Of a DNA stretch of 64,000 nt, positions 23,601-36,008 are shown piece by piece. The first letter of the stretch is position 1. The number at the start of each line of letters is the position of its first letter. The notes beneath the pieces were generated by a model. The model was not told the DNA's origin and made no database searches. It worked only from the letters and a program-made list of their open reading frames with translations. The stretch covers positions 208,653 to 272,652 of the forward strand of contig WELB01000082.1 in assembly GCA_009602725.1 (NCBI GenBank), given 5' to 3'. Source of the DNA: Spirogloea muscicola. Its lineage: Eukaryota; Streptophyta; Zygnematophyceae; Spirogloeales; Spirogloeaceae. A program made the translations under genes and the position numbers.

Positions 23601-26600
23601 TGCTGCACTGAAGAACGTAAAAGCAAGCCTGATAGTCTTCAACATTTTCAGGACATAGCTGCTTAATGGACAGCAGAACAACACCCAGATAATGTTTGCC
23701 CATCGACATCTTAGCACCGACAAGCAACCTTCAATCTGAATGGATGTGTGTCAGATATGTACGTACACACAGCATGACCTGTAAGCGCTTACCTGGTATG
23801 GAGTAAGAGCCTCAAATTCTGCTGCACAGGTGTCCACGCGCTTGAAGGCAGGCACAACATTCAGGGCCTGCAAGATGAAGAAGAGTAGGCCTTCGTATGG
23901 GTGAGGATGGTGCCCTTATGCCTTGAGTCTGACCAGCTAAATCATCAGACAGTGCTGCAGAGGCTGTGCCATTTACTTAGCTCATCAGTCATACACCGAA
24001 TATGCTGCATCTGCAACATTTGTGCTCAACTGCTCACCTTACGGAAATCACGGACATTGTCCTCAGTGGCATGGACTGCATGAGCAATTTGCTTGTCACT
24101 GAAGCCTCTCCTCTTAATCTGCAGGTGTCAGTGTGAGCATCCTTACTACGTTGTCTTGACCCCACCAACAGAAGGAAGATTGGGAGCACAACATGCTACA
24201 CAAGTGCGTGCAAATGTCACCATCAGATGCATAAGGTGCAACAGAGTTAGGGTATCGAACCTGGCGAAGGTCTTCCTTGGTAAATTCTTGCAGCTTTCCA
24301 CCGAACTGCTCCATGAAATTCTCAACCTCCAGTAGCTCCCCAAGTTGAGCTAGGAACCAAGGATCGATCTTGGTCAGGTCGAAGACCTGAGACACTCAAC
24401 ACAGCCAAATAGCCAACTGGAGTCAAAGATCTGGCACAACCAGAGGCCATAGCAAGAGGACTCACCACATGCCTTACAGCAGCTTAAAGCCCAGAAAATA
24501 GAACGAGGCAAAGTAGCCCCTTGTCAGAGAGTTGAACAAGCCAAGTACCTCTTTCTGGGACATCCCCCGCTTCATGGCTGCGTAGACGGCATACATGCGG
24601 TCCGGATTGGGAACTCTGAGAGCATACTTGATCTTCTCCATGCTCCACTCCAACTCCTTGACCTTCTCGCAGCCCCAGCCACTGTGGCCAGTCTCCAAGG
24701 ATCGCAGCGCCTTCTGGAAGGACTCCTGGAAGGTCCTGCCGATTGCCATGGCTTCTCCAACAGATTTCATCTGGGTAGTGAGGGTGGGCTCACTTCCTGG
24801 GAATTTCTCAAATGCAAAGCGTGGTATCTTTGTGACAACATAGTCAATGGATGGCTCGAAGCTGGCTGGTGTCTTCTTTGTGATGTCGTTCGCAATCTGC
24901 AATGAGCAAGACTCAATAGAGGGACTTCAGCATTGCTTCCAGCCGAATCTGAAGCCACAAGAGAGCTTGGTCATCTCCAGCATCAGTACCTTCTACTGAT
25001 GCACTGCAAGAGTTGCTGAAGGGCAGGCCAATGAGCTGCACTCTGCATGTTTTACAAGCAGAGTATTGGGGTCGGCTCAAATAGTCACTTTCGATAGAGA
25101 CGTACCTGGTCAAGAGTGTAGCCAACCGAGAGCTTAGCAGCGATCTTTGCAATTGGGAAGCCAGTGGCCTTCGACGCAAGGGCTGATGACCGCGAAACGC
25201 GAGGATTCATCTCAATGACCATGACCTCGCCATCCTTTGGATTGACAGCAAATTGCACATTGGAACCACCACACTCTACGCCAATCTCCCTGATGATTGC
25301 AACAGCAAAGTCCCTCAAGCGCTGCACGAAACAAAAGCAAATGTCAGAGAACACTTTCAAAACGTGTGATTGCGAAATCCTGAAAGCCTCTTGGAAAGTG
25401 GCGATCAGCCAATTCCCAACCCTTTTAGCAATTTCGAGGAACTTCAGCTGCAGATAGACCTGTGAGTACTCTATGTCTTTCAGTCTTATGGCAGGCCTGG
25501 CCGGCAAGACATAAATCCATGCCTTGCACAAATATATAACATATTGACTTTATTGTCGGACCTGATACTCCTTATCCGTAAGTGTCTGAGCAGGTGCTAC
25601 AGTGATAGAATCTCCCGTATGGACTCCCATAGGATCTATATTCTCGATAGAGCAGATGATGACGACGTTGTCTGCAAATTCAATCAACAAGCGTTGCCAC
25701 TATCAGCATTCGACTTCATCTTTCTATCAATCTTTGCAGCAAGACGCTGAAAGGGCTGCCAAGGCCTATCTAACAAAGAAAGCTTCATAACTCTGTGAAA
25801 ATTTCAGATACAGTGGCTGCTGGAGCATACGACGAAGCAACACCTCGCCTTGAAAGACTTGATTAGTAACTGTGTCACTGACCTGCAAGGTCTCGCATCA
25901 CCTCTAACTCATACTCCTTCCAGCCCAAGAGGGACTTCTCCACAAGCACCTGGGTGGTCACACTGGCTGCTAGACCAGCTTTGCAGATCTGCTCAAATTC
26001 GTCCTTGTTGTATGCAATGCCTCCTCCCGTCCCTCCCAAAGTAAAAGCAGGCCTGATGATGAGAGGGAAATTGCCAATCTGCCATAGATGCATGTGGCCA
26101 ACGCTGGGACAAGTAAGTTAATCTTGCAAGCAGGCAAGCGAGGGTGTGACGTAGGTGGAAAAGGTATCAGCTTCTGAGGAGGCTGACAGAAAGTGAATCA
26201 TAAGTCAATAACAAAGTCGCCCAATGACACAGTGAAGGAAATATTGATACGAGCTGATTGCAATTAAGCTGCTCACCTTCTCAGCAACCTGATAGCACTC
26301 CTCAAGGGTGCTGGCGGTTCCTGATGGAGGATTGCTTACTCCGACTTTCTCCATGGCCTGCTCAAAAGAAAGAGTGCATTTGAAAATTGTGCATTGTGGC
26401 GACCACAGAGCAGCCTGTCAATTGTCAACAAGAGTAATGCAAGAGTGCAAGTTCTGAAGTTCAGCTCCCCATACCTATTTGTAAGAACTTTCAGCCATCT
26501 ATGGTCTCCTGGCAGATGCATGGCTGCTCCATGGCCAACTGCTTGCCTACCTGTTTGAAGAGCTCTCGATCTTCCGCTTTGTTGATGGCATCCAGTTTAG

Positions 26601-28102
26601 CGCCAATGAGCTCCACCCCGTACTTGTCAAGAATGCCTTGCTCGGCCAGAGCTTTTGCTAGATTGAGAGCAGTCTGACCTCCCATGGTGGGCAGAAGGGC
26701 ATCTGGTCGCTCCTTGGCAAGGATCTGCGTCCATATTATACAAGACACCTTGGCATGCTCAAGAATCTGTTCAATCTGGTGACAGATATCATAGCAACAT
26801 CAGCCTCCTCAATGATTCACAGGGTGAGACGCAGCAATGTGCGTCTTCAGGCCTAGCATTTACACCATGAAGCCCTGTAGAGCTCAGAAAGGAAGCACTC
26901 AACCCTAGCAGCCTCAGTCATGTTGCAGGCTGACCTGCTCAACAAGCTCTGGAGTCATGGGCGCAACATAGGTGCGGTCAGCTGTCCCAGGGTCAGTCAT
27001 GATAGTGGCAGGATTAGAGTTCAGCAGGATGACTTGGTATCCCTCCTCTTTCAGGGCCTTGCATGCCTACTCCCAAAAAGTCCATCCAGAATAAGAGTTA
27101 AGCAATAGCAGCCACAAAGCATGAGTATGCAATCTATACAGAGTGTCCCTTAAGCAGTTGAAGAGCAGGGTGTTCAAGCGAGTGGCTTTACAGCGTCTGC
27201 TGGCTGAATGATCCTGACATAATGCAACTGCTATAGACGCTCTCTGTGTTGTCCAGGCATGCTCCAGACACGCCTCAGTGAGCTGCACTAGCCTGCAGAA
27301 TTCAGTGCAGGTACCAAGCTCACAGCTTTCTTATCTGAAAGTCTATTTCCCTTGCAGTAACGATTCGAGGAAGAGGAGAGTCACCTGGGTGCCAGAGTAG
27401 TCGAACTCACAAGCCTGACCAATAACGATAGGCCCAGCACCGAGGATCATGATCTTCTTCAAGTCCGTGCGCTTCCCCACCGGCCTGGCTCCTGGGCTAT
27501 TCCATGGCGTGAATGTAGACTGCTCCTCCTTGACTGGCGCCTCCCTCTCGCTGACGATACATCTGGGAGCCCCCTGCTGGGAGCAGACACAAGCGCAGAG
27601 CTTAACATCTCGAGCTTGCAGCAGCCACCTTCTCTGCAGGGGCGGACAAGCAGTGCTGCAGCGCTGGTAGATGAAGCCTGCGCAAGCAGGTCTCGGCTCT
27701 AGAGTGGACGAAGTCTACACTGGATAATGACTGCGTCAAGTCACGGATCAGCAGTCAGCTCGTGACTCCTCAATGTGAAGCTGGCATCCTACACAAGCAA
27801 TGCCGCCCCTTATTTGTGCGAATCGTGGGCAATCAAAGCTGGGGGCATCCAGGAGCTCGCACCTTGGCAGGGAAGCTGCGGCCAGTCGTCGAAGACTTGG
27901 CAGCGGGCTTCGCGGCAAGCGTGGGCCCCGCCAGGGAGTCATGAGCAGAGGCGGTGGCCGCAAGGAACTCGGAGCGGAATGCAGGGCGTCCGGGGCGAGC
28001 GTGGGAGCTGGCCGCCGGCGAGGATGAGGAGGGCGTCGGCTCCCGCGCGCGCGCCGCCGGGGCCCCCGCCGCGGCGCGGAGGGAGGAGGCCGCGGCGGCC
28101 AT
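20652..28102 (-). CDS. CARB: Carbamoyl-phosphate synthase large chain, predicted plastid form
   Basis: CARB makes carbamoyl phosphate from bicarbonate, ATP and ammonia channelled from the small subunit, feeding arginine and pyrimidine synthesis in the plastid. The start at 28102 opens an Ala/Ser/Arg-rich leader ([20 protein letters not shown]), suiting a transit peptide. About 20 exons follow in order: [20 protein letters not shown] (near 27460), [20 protein letters not shown] (27020), [20 protein letters not shown] (26680), [16 protein letters not shown] (26040), [20 protein letters not shown] (25660), [20 protein letters not shown] (25210), [15 protein letters not shown] (24750) and [20 protein letters not shown] (23500). 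They continue with [20 protein letters not shown] (23180), [17 protein letters not shown] (22890), [20 protein letters not shown] (22490), [20 protein letters not shown] (21820), the allosteric domain [20 protein letters not shown] (21160) and the C-terminus MMALQDFF...EPISVN to the stop at 20652. Both ATP-grasp halves and the MGS-like domain are present, so it looks complete. Confidence 0.95.
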
Positions 28103-28130
28103 GACGAGCCCGGGCCCGNGATGGAGGGCG

Positions 28131-28280
28131 TGTGTGGCCTAGTACAAGGGGCAGGCACATTGACGAGTGCACATCACCGGCTGCTGAGCTGACCCGCTCA
28201 GAGACCACGAGTCAGCACGTAGAGATGGCCGACAGACGCCCGAATGGCGCGGCAGTCGACCAGCCGTTGTGCCACCAGCT
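28131..28280 (-). mobile_element. Dispersed element, family E, reverse copy
   Basis: The reverse complement carries the same right-hand block as the copies at 8160 and 8735: GGCGAGCTGGTGGCACAACG, TATGTGCTGACTCGTGG-like sequence, and AGCGGGTCAGCTCAGCAGCC. It begins only 12 bp after the N at 28119, so its relation to the CARB promoter depends on that join being right. Confidence 0.55.
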
Positions 28281-31270
28281 CGCCACAGCAAGCGCCGAGC
28301 GAGGGGGGAACACGAGGGGCCGAGGCTCCGCCGCGGAGTCTCGCATGGCGCGCCCCGCCGCCGCCGCCGCCGCAATCGCCGCGGCGCTGGCGCCCCTTTC
28401 CCCCCCCCCCCAGTGCCACCACTACTTCTGCACTAGCTTGTACTTTCTTTGGAGAAGTGGCTCTCCCACTGGCTCTCCCACATTGGCCCCTCCGTCATCT
28501 GGCCCCTTCGAACCTTCGTCTTTTCGGGCTGGCTTTTCACAGCCCTTGCCCCCATTGGGAGTGCCACTTCTCGCCCTGTGCTGTGAAAAGCCAGCCCGAA
28601 AAGGATCGACAAAGGGTCGAAGGGGCCACAATGACCGGGGGGCCTGAGAATGCAATGTCAGAACGGGTGATTGCTGTTGGCCCCTCGAACCTCGTCCATT
28701 CTTTTCGGGCTTGCTTCCCACGCTTTGCATCTGCGTGCTGGCCGTGCTCTCGCTGCGGCCTCCGGCTTTCGTCAGGGGGATAGTTTGCCGGCAGCTCGTC
28801 TGTCGGATTTGAGGCTCCTCACTCGTAACTACTGAGTGGTCCATCCTCCCCCGTTCTGCCATCGCCTCTTCAGGCCCCGAGGTCGCTGCTTAGCTCGTAG
28901 TTTGGCCCCTTCGAACCTTGTCAATTCTTTTCGGGCTGGCTTCTCACAGCCCTTGGCCCCATTGGGAGAGCCATTTCGTCTTACCACAACCATGGCCCCC
29001 ATTGAGAGAGCCACTTCCCTTTTGACGAAAGACGATTTCAGGAGAGGGCTAGGAGAGGCCAGCCTATTGAAAAGATTGAACAAAGTTTGCAAGGGGCCAG
29101 GGAACGTGCATCGCCCAGGTGTATCGCATGCGCTTGGCCGTCTCGCTGCAGCGGTCCATGGCTCGCGCCGTGTCGTGCCCTCGCTGCAGCCTCTGGCCCT
29201 AGCCAGGGGACCCGCTACCAGGAGACTAGTTTCTCCGACCTGCGGCTGCTTATTAGTAAGGGTTACTGGGTGTTTTGTAGCTGATTGATTCTCTTTGGGC
29301 TGCAATTTCACAACTGGGGTAGGATGATGGGGATGGGGTTCGGAGCGAACTTCTCTCACAGCCATTGTCGTAGTCTTGAAGAGCTTTTTCCTTTCTTTTG
29401 CCTGAACAGTGTATTGGCTGTGATGTGTTGGCAGGTCTTCCTGGAACGGGCCACCCTTTCAATTCATGCGCACCACACGCCTTCTCTTTCACTGCCTACG
29501 CATGTAGACGTGCTTGCTTCCGTACTTGACCGCCCTTATGACTCTATGTTATGTCCAATCTTTGGTGTGCTGGCTTTTCGCAGCCCCCTGCGGCTGCACA
29601 GAAAACAGCTCTTCCAAATTGACAGCAATGGTTGTGAGAGGCCAACCCAAAGGGATGGACAAGGTCTGAAAGGGCCGGATTGCACAGAAAGGCAGGATAC
29701 TAGTCTCCGGACGTCAGCAACTGGGCTCTCAATTACCTCTAGTCAGTAAGTGCACATAGATACAGAAGCTTATTCCATTGGTACTCTGACTTGCGGCTGC
29801 TGGCAAGGTCATTGTGTTCCTTCCGTAGTAGCCACTCGTATAAGAAACAGCTCTTCCAATTTACGCCAATGGCTGTGAGAGGCCAGCCCAAAGGAACGTG
29901 CATAGCTTTGTGGGCTAGCCTTGTACATTCCTTTGGGCTGGCCTCTCACAGCCATGGCCGTAAACTGGAAGAGTCTTTCTTTTTAGCGCTTCCCGGCCCT
30001 TGCAGACCTCGCCCCGTACTTGCTTGGGCTGGCCTTTAACACCCATCTGCTCCTTCCAGGACGCAATCCCCCCCTNCCCCCCCCCCCCCCCCCTCCCGAG
30101 AGAATGGGAACAACTCTTTTGTGGACCTTGTTCACTATCTTGTGTGCTGGGTTTTCACAGCCCTTCCCTCAGAAAAGCTTCTTCAATCAGGCTAATTTTC
30201 CTTCTTGCGACTGCTGACTAGGGGCTATTCGGCGGCCATCCTTGAGGCCCACTTGCTGGCGTCTTGAAGACTAGTAACATCGTGCTTTTCGCGCCATCCG
30301 GCCCTTTCAGAACTTGTCCAACTCTTTGGGCTGGCTTCTCACAGCCATTGCTGTCACTTTGAAAGAGCTGTGTTCATCCTTAGGACCACTTGCTTTCCAA
30401 AGAATACGCCATCCGACTCCTGTGAAGCTTGTGCGTCGGTTTCGGGCTGGCCTTTCATAGCAATCGCCCCCTTTTCAAGAGATTCTTCCTTCACAGCCAT
30501 AGCTGCTTCCTTTAGAGCTTCTACTTAATTTACGCCGTCCACTCTGATGGGCTGGCCCTTCGCAGCCATTGGCATTACTTGAAAGACGGGCTTCTTCTTC
30601 CTCTACACGCTCTTCACACATTGAACCGCCATCCCCCTGCGCCAGGTCCGCCACTCCACCCCTGCGGATTCGTCTCCTGGCACCAGTCTGTCCAGCCTCT
30701 GGCTCGTCTTGAGGGATTTTGCATTTGCGTGCCAGCGGCTGTTCTCACTCAACTGCATCGGCGTCTGCTGACGTCCTGCCTTTTAGGCTGTGCATACAAT
30801 GGCCGCTTTTCCACAGCCAATGCTCTCCTCAAAAGCCCTTTTCTTTGCTGAGGGCCACGATTGCCGACTGTGCCTCAATGCTGTCAATGACACTCTGCTG
30901 AGTGAAAGCACTGCTAGGCCATGCCCACAAGCATGAGCAAGTCTGGCAAGAATACTACTCACGCAATCATGCTGTGCTAAGCCGTGCCTTTCCACGCCAA
31001 GCCTGCACCCGTGTAGAAGTCAAGTACCAGTCACCTGGCTGAGGCAATTATTCTGAAGTGCAATCCAAGTCAAGTACCAGTCACCTGGCCGAGGCAAATT
31101 GGCTAAATGCAATCCACTACCACTCGGATTGTGAAGTCCAGCGCAAGTGGGGTACGAAGGCAAGCATCCCCATGGGCTAGGGAACACGTAGTCTACGTCT
31201 GCCAGATGTATGCTTCACGAAGGTGGGTCTCAGTCTGCCACCACCAACCCGTCCTAGCTATACACCTGCT
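28281..31270. repeat. Dense cluster of hairpin units and family G/D fragments
   Basis: No gene is recognised in these 3 kb. Hairpin units occur near 28500-28574 (+), 28582-28627 (-), 28679-28725 (+), 28900-28975 (+), 29050-29100 (-), 29601-29670 (-), 29846-29900 (-), 29925-29975 (+), 30010-30060 (+), 30140-30180 (+), 30300-30370 (+), 30440-30500 (+) and 30545-30590 (+). Several are opposed pairs. Family G pieces lie at 28715-28850 and 29125-29290, family D at 29395-29490. A poly-C run with one N is at 30069-30094. Positions 31015-31095 hold a short direct repeat of GTCAAGTACCAGTCACCTGG. Confidence 0.65.
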
Positions 31271-32579
31271 TCACGCTGACAGCTCTACCGTGCGCAGATA
31301 GTCTCTACCCGATGGCATCTGCGCAACCTCAACCTTGTTATGAAATTTCTTCTGCGCCTCCTCAGTGGACATCTTGGAAGGAATGACAACCTTGTCGCCT
31401 GGCTTCCAACCCGCTGGGGTTGCGATGTCATATTTGTATGCCAGCTGAAGTGCGTCCACGGTTCGCAAGACCTCGTCAAAATTGCGGCCAACCTTCCCGG
31501 GGTACAGGAAGCTCAACCTCAACTGCATCGATGGTGTCCATTTGAGAGCCATCAGTAGGGCTGGAAAGCAACATCACCCACAAAAGAGGGCCCTATATGG
31601 CCGTGCTCAGCCATACAGCAGACGCTCCTTTGTGATGCATATAGCAACAGCTGGCAGAGTCGCGCACCTTCTTGTCTGGTGCCACAACATGGAGTGCGCG
31701 AGAGGTCAGCGGTTTTCCCTCATCGTCTTTCTCGTCCGGGTCAAGCATGTTCAGTTCTGTTGAGATAGCCCGCTCCGGATCCCCAATGAGAGGAAAATCT
31801 ACCTCTGCATCCGGCTGGTATGTCTTGATATCGTTGAGCCATTTCTCAAAGTCTGGGACCTGGTTGTTTGAGAGGCCTGCTTACCAAGAAAGCGGCATGC
31901 AGCACCTTAGCAAACCACAGGCTGCAGGAGACCTCAAAGCCAGGTGCCCAGAAGCATCAGCATCACAAGGCAAATTCTGACATGCAGTTGCTCCACGGTT
32001 TTCGTCAGTAGAGGAGATGGCAACTCATGCATACTTTGTCAGCAGCAATCAATAGGAGAAAGTCACAGTGGCCGAGTAAACTATGTGGAAGAACCCACCT
32101 ACAAGCTTCACAGCACGTTTCTTAAATTCAGAATTGTACTTTGCAACCTTCATAAGCTCCGTTGTGCAGACAGGGGTGAAGGCACCAGGAAAGGAGAATA
32201 TAATGGCCCAGCTGTTGATGTCAGGCACTCAGAGAAACGGTAAGGAGGTACTATAAGCATCCTTGAGAACTGGAAGGCACTTTACTGTAAGTCGGCAAAC
32301 TGTGGTCGATTGTGACTCTGTGCAAAAGGCACACCCATATCACCATCTAGAGCACTTAGAGCAGCAACTACCAAGTGGCTAGTGCAGGCTGCTAACCACC
32401 ATGCAATGCAGAAAGTGAGAGCAAGACAAGGAGAAAGGAAAAGCAGCAGCACAAGGATCGGTGGACAACTTCAGCGAGGTAGCTCACCTGCTGTCGATGA
32501 ACTCGTGCAGCTGTATCTTCCCCATGGTGCTGTCGGCCTCCACATTGGGCACCTCGTCACCCAGCTTGATGACACCCAT
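31271..32579 (-). CDS. PER1: 1-Cys peroxiredoxin (Prx6/PER1 type)
   Basis: This is a thiol peroxidase. Four exons on the minus strand, 32579-32488, 32211-32099, 31876-31668 and 31522-31271, join in phase to 221 residues, the usual length of the family. The peroxidatic site is [13 protein letters not shown] with Cys46. Family blocks follow: [104 protein letters not shown]. The usual HPGDF before the Cys is FPGAF here, so the His and the Asp are both replaced. An upstream in-frame ATG at 32717 would add 46 residues rich in Ala, Ser and Arg with no acidic residue, like an organelle leader. The 32579 start gives the canonical protein. Confidence 0.9.
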
Positions 32580-32977
32580 GCTTTGCCCTGTTGAACGTCG
32601 GCTTCCGGAAAAGCGGAAAGGGTCTAGCCTGAAGCTAACGCCGCCGCAGCCTGGACGACGGCGCGCTGGCTGGGCCGCCCGAACCAGCGCTGCCGCTGAC
32701 AGGCTGCCGAGGGCCACGAGCCTCGCCGTGGCCGGCGTGCTGCAGCGCGGCGCTCCGCCCGCTGGCAGGCAGCCACGGCCGGGAGCTCAGCGCTGCGCCG
32801 GGGGGCCGAGGTGAATAAGCGGCGGGCCAGAGGCACGGCCCGACGGCCTGNCGGCGCGCCACCTCGCGGCGCGTGCATGGCGGCGGCGCATGGCGACGGC
32901 GGCGGCGGCAGCGGCGGAGACAATGCGGGTGCTGATGTCAAAACAAGGAACGGCATTAAAATCCAAAAGGGAGAAGA

Positions 32978-33112
32978 ACGGGACGAGAGGAAGGCGCGCG
33001 GTGCGCATTAAATGAAAGGGAGGCCAATCCAAGCCAATACAGGACGAGATGAAGGCGCGCGGTGCGCATGAAATGAAAGGGAAGGCCAATTCAAGCCAAT
33101 ACATTCTTCAGG
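32978..33112 (-). repeat. Tandem duplication of about 66 bp, family D
   Basis: Two copies of a unit containing GGACGAGA(G/T)GAAGGCGCGCG, GTGCGCAT(T/G)AAATGAAAGG and CCAATCCAAGCCAATACA lie head to tail with few differences. In reverse orientation the unit matches the family D stretches at 8440, 29395, 38765 and 60525 (CATTTCATGCGCACC...GCGCCTTC). Confidence 0.6.
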
Positions 33113-33638
33113 CAAAAGCTAGTGCAAGAGAATTAGGCTACATAAGAAAAGCGGGGAGGGAAGACCATATACAATTGACCAATTGGAGCATCCGTGTCCT
33201 GCTTTTGCGAATACAATAATTAATTGCTCTCTGGCTGAGCGCGGTTGTGTTGTTCAGCAATTGTGTTATGCCGCAAGCCACGATCACTGATTCCGTAGAG
33301 ATTGGCAAATGTAGTGCCACTGCAGGTCCGTCACATGCTGCTGAGGATAGACGAGTCAAAGTGTTCGCAGCCCTGCCGTTTTCTGTTACTACTTCGAATG
33401 CACCACAAGGCCATGCGTCTGGATGTCAGTACCTTTTCCAATGCGGTCATTGCAGAAGCAGCTCCGGCTTATCTGGTTACTTCTACAGGAACGCATCACA
33501 AGGGACTGTGTCTCTTTAAGTTGGCTGCTCCAAGGCGATTGTAAATAAGCAGCCTGCATCCTGCCGCAAGCATGGCCATATATGCTCTTACATCAAACTA
33601 CAAAGGAAGGGTGCTAGTGAGCAGACATTTGGGACTAT
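33113..33638. other. Intergenic, nothing recognised
   Basis: Moderately AT-rich sequence between the peroxiredoxin 5' flank and the exonuclease 3' end. Open frames are short and overlap on both strands. Confidence 0.45.
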
Positions 33639-35259
33639 TCATTTTTGTTTTCTCTCTTCCAGACCTTGATACTTAACATCCTGCGAAGCTTGTCGATCAT
33701 CTACATTGTCTGCTTTGTGATCATGATTTACACATTTTGAGAGCAGATTTGTTGGAGCATCTGATGCTTGCATAGCTGCACGTGAACTTTTTAAATCGTG
33801 GAGCCTAAAGGTCCTGGGTAGTATTGAAGGTACATTGAGCTCTAAGTCCTCCATTAGCTTCTGCAGCACTCTCACAAGCATGTCCACATCTGCTTTGGCT
33901 CTGTGAGGAGTCCCTGCTGCTGGTAATTCGTAGTGGCTGTACAAGTCCATTAGGCCTGCCTTCTTGGGTTGACTCTTGCCACCTGTTGAAAGTCAAACAA
34001 ACAAGCACAGAAAGTCCAAGCTAGCTCAAAGCCCTGGCAGGCAGAAAGGTATATCAACGAACGTGCATAAGTTCCAGAGGTGTCCGATGCAATTATTGCC
34101 GCACTGGCAGGAAGCAAACCACTCCCAGCATGAAGCCTAAATGCCGGCAGCGCACGCACTTCGTAGAGCCTCCCGAGCAATGGCAAAGGTGTCTAGAAAA
34201 AGCCATGAGGACGGAATGTCCACTCCTACTCGTCTACACTCCTGTACGAGGAAAGGCACCTGTAAGCAAGGCCAAAATAAGACATAAGTAAGGTAATCAC
34301 AGATTTTACAATACTATTGCCTCTGTAAGTCGCATGCTGCAGGACTATGTGCAGGGTATAGGTTGGATACTATTGACATCAGTAAAGGCTTGAATACTGC
34401 TCCTATTGGCAATCAGAATTGCTGGGCCATGGCACATTAGGGGTGTCACGGTGCTTCTTGCAAGCAGGACATCTGTGCATGAGAGAGCTTGTAAACCAGC
34501 ACAGACATCAAAGGTCTTTGCGTTGTGGGCTGCTAGGACCACAGGAGCATCGCCAACTTGACGAAAATTCACAAAGGCCACAAGAGCCCGTGCAACCACA
34601 TCCCACCTGAATGGAAGCACAAGAATGCCGCATGAGTACGTCAATATTGAGTGTTGGCCACTGTCTAATGATTTCTATGACGCAGTTTACAACATTAATG
34701 TGTGATTGTGATGACGCTTGAGAGCTGGTCAGTGGCCCTTCACTTCGAATATCTTCAGTTCTTATCAAATTGCACGATCTACGTCCTCCGCCTGCTCCTA
34801 TGCTGGGAACCTGGAAGCTGCCTGATTGCAGCAAGAAACGCTGCCACGCAATGCACTACCAAACACTGACCCCGGGATGCTGGGGTGGTTGACATCAGAG
34901 CTTCTGATATTGTGGACGTAGGTGTTGGTGACGACGAGGCCGGGGTTGACGAGGGTGGCCATCGTGCTGTACGGGCCCCCCGCAAGGTCACGAGCGGCGA
35001 TCTCGATGATCCGCGCGTTTGCATGCAGGAAGCCAGAGGTCTCCAGGTCGAAGACGATGATGGTCGCCCGCCCGGCGCTACCTCTGGCCGCGCTGCAATC
35101 GGCCATCCCACAAGCTAAGCTTCTTGTGGTTCCCAAGCGCCACATGTGTCTGCAAGACCATGCTATGGTGCACGCCGCTACAGGTCGCCGTCTAGCAGAA
35201 GAGAAGTAGAACATGGAATCGAACGATGATAGAGCACACTTCGACGTTGATCTTAGCAA
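33639..35259 (-). CDS. DEDDh-type 3'-5' exonuclease domain protein (DnaQ-like)
   Basis: DnaQ-fold exonucleases remove nucleotides from 3' ends using two metal ions. The first coding block (about 35100-34873) has ATIIVFDLETSGFLHANARI, the DxE of motif I. A second exon (about 34608-34450) gives APVVLAAHNAKTFD, motif II. A third (about 34260-34160) gives ECRRVGVDIPSSWLFLDTFA. The last (about 33985-33639) gives YSHYELPAAGTPHRAKADVD with motif III HxAxxD, then a polar C-terminus. The catalytic set D-E-D-H-D is complete by eye. The start is either ATG 35259 or the inner ATG at about 35106 (MADCSAARGS); the former adds an Arg/Ser-rich leader. Cellular role unknown. Confidence 0.82.
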
Positions 35260-36008
35260 GCGATGGCTTCAGCGGCGGGAACAGCCTGACCTCCTGCACG
35301 ACACGGCAGTGGTGGACCGCCGGAGGCGAGCTCCCAGGCCCCTGGCTCCTCGCTCGGAGCACCGCAGTCTCCTGGCAGCACTGATGCTCAGCCCGCAGGC
35401 GCGCGCGACAAGCGGCGCCAGCCGGGAGACGACGGCACCGAGGCAGCCTGGCGCCGCAGGAGGAGACACAAGCGGGAGTGCTCAGGACGGGCGTCGCCGG
35501 AGGCATCGGGCGCCGGCAGCGGGCAGCTCCCGCAGAGCCGCCGCAGGCAATGGAGGCAGAGCGGCGGCGGCGGACCAGCGGCTGGCAGCGCACACCTGGC
35601 GGCGGCGGGAGGCGCGGAAGGAGCGCGGAGCCGGCCATGGCGCGCCGCCGCCATGCTNCAGCACAACTGGCGGCCGCTCTTTGGCCAGGGCCTTTCTTCG
35701 ATGAGGGAGTCCACCCCTCCCCGCCGTCGGATCAATCTCCTTACCAGGCCCCTCGCCTTCACTACACCACTCGCCGCCCCAAGCGCCACCTCCCCTCCCT
35801 CCCCCGGAGCCTCGCCAGCCCGCGCCTGGCCCGCGCCGCCAGCCGCCGCCGCCGCCGTCGAGGCTGCGTCCCGTGCCTGGCGTCCCGCGTGTCGAGCCCG
35901 TCTCCGAGGCTGAGGCCATGCTGGCGCTTTGCCAGCGCGCGGCGGCGGCGGCGGCGGCGGCGGCCCCGCCGAGGCACTGGCCTCGGGCTTCGCGGTGGCC
36001 GGGGAGCC
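35260..36008. promoter_or_regulatory. GC-rich head-to-head region with one N (35658)
   Basis: This lies between the minus-strand exonuclease and the plus-strand gene at 36009. It is very GC-rich with long open frames on all frames, which are a composition effect. A (GGC)n run is at 35940-35965. The single N at 35658 shows an unresolved join. Confidence 0.5.

Noticed and set aside
28281-31270. CRISPR-like array because of regularly recurring hairpin units
   Set aside because: Units vary in orientation, spacing and sequence, and the genome is clearly eukaryotic.
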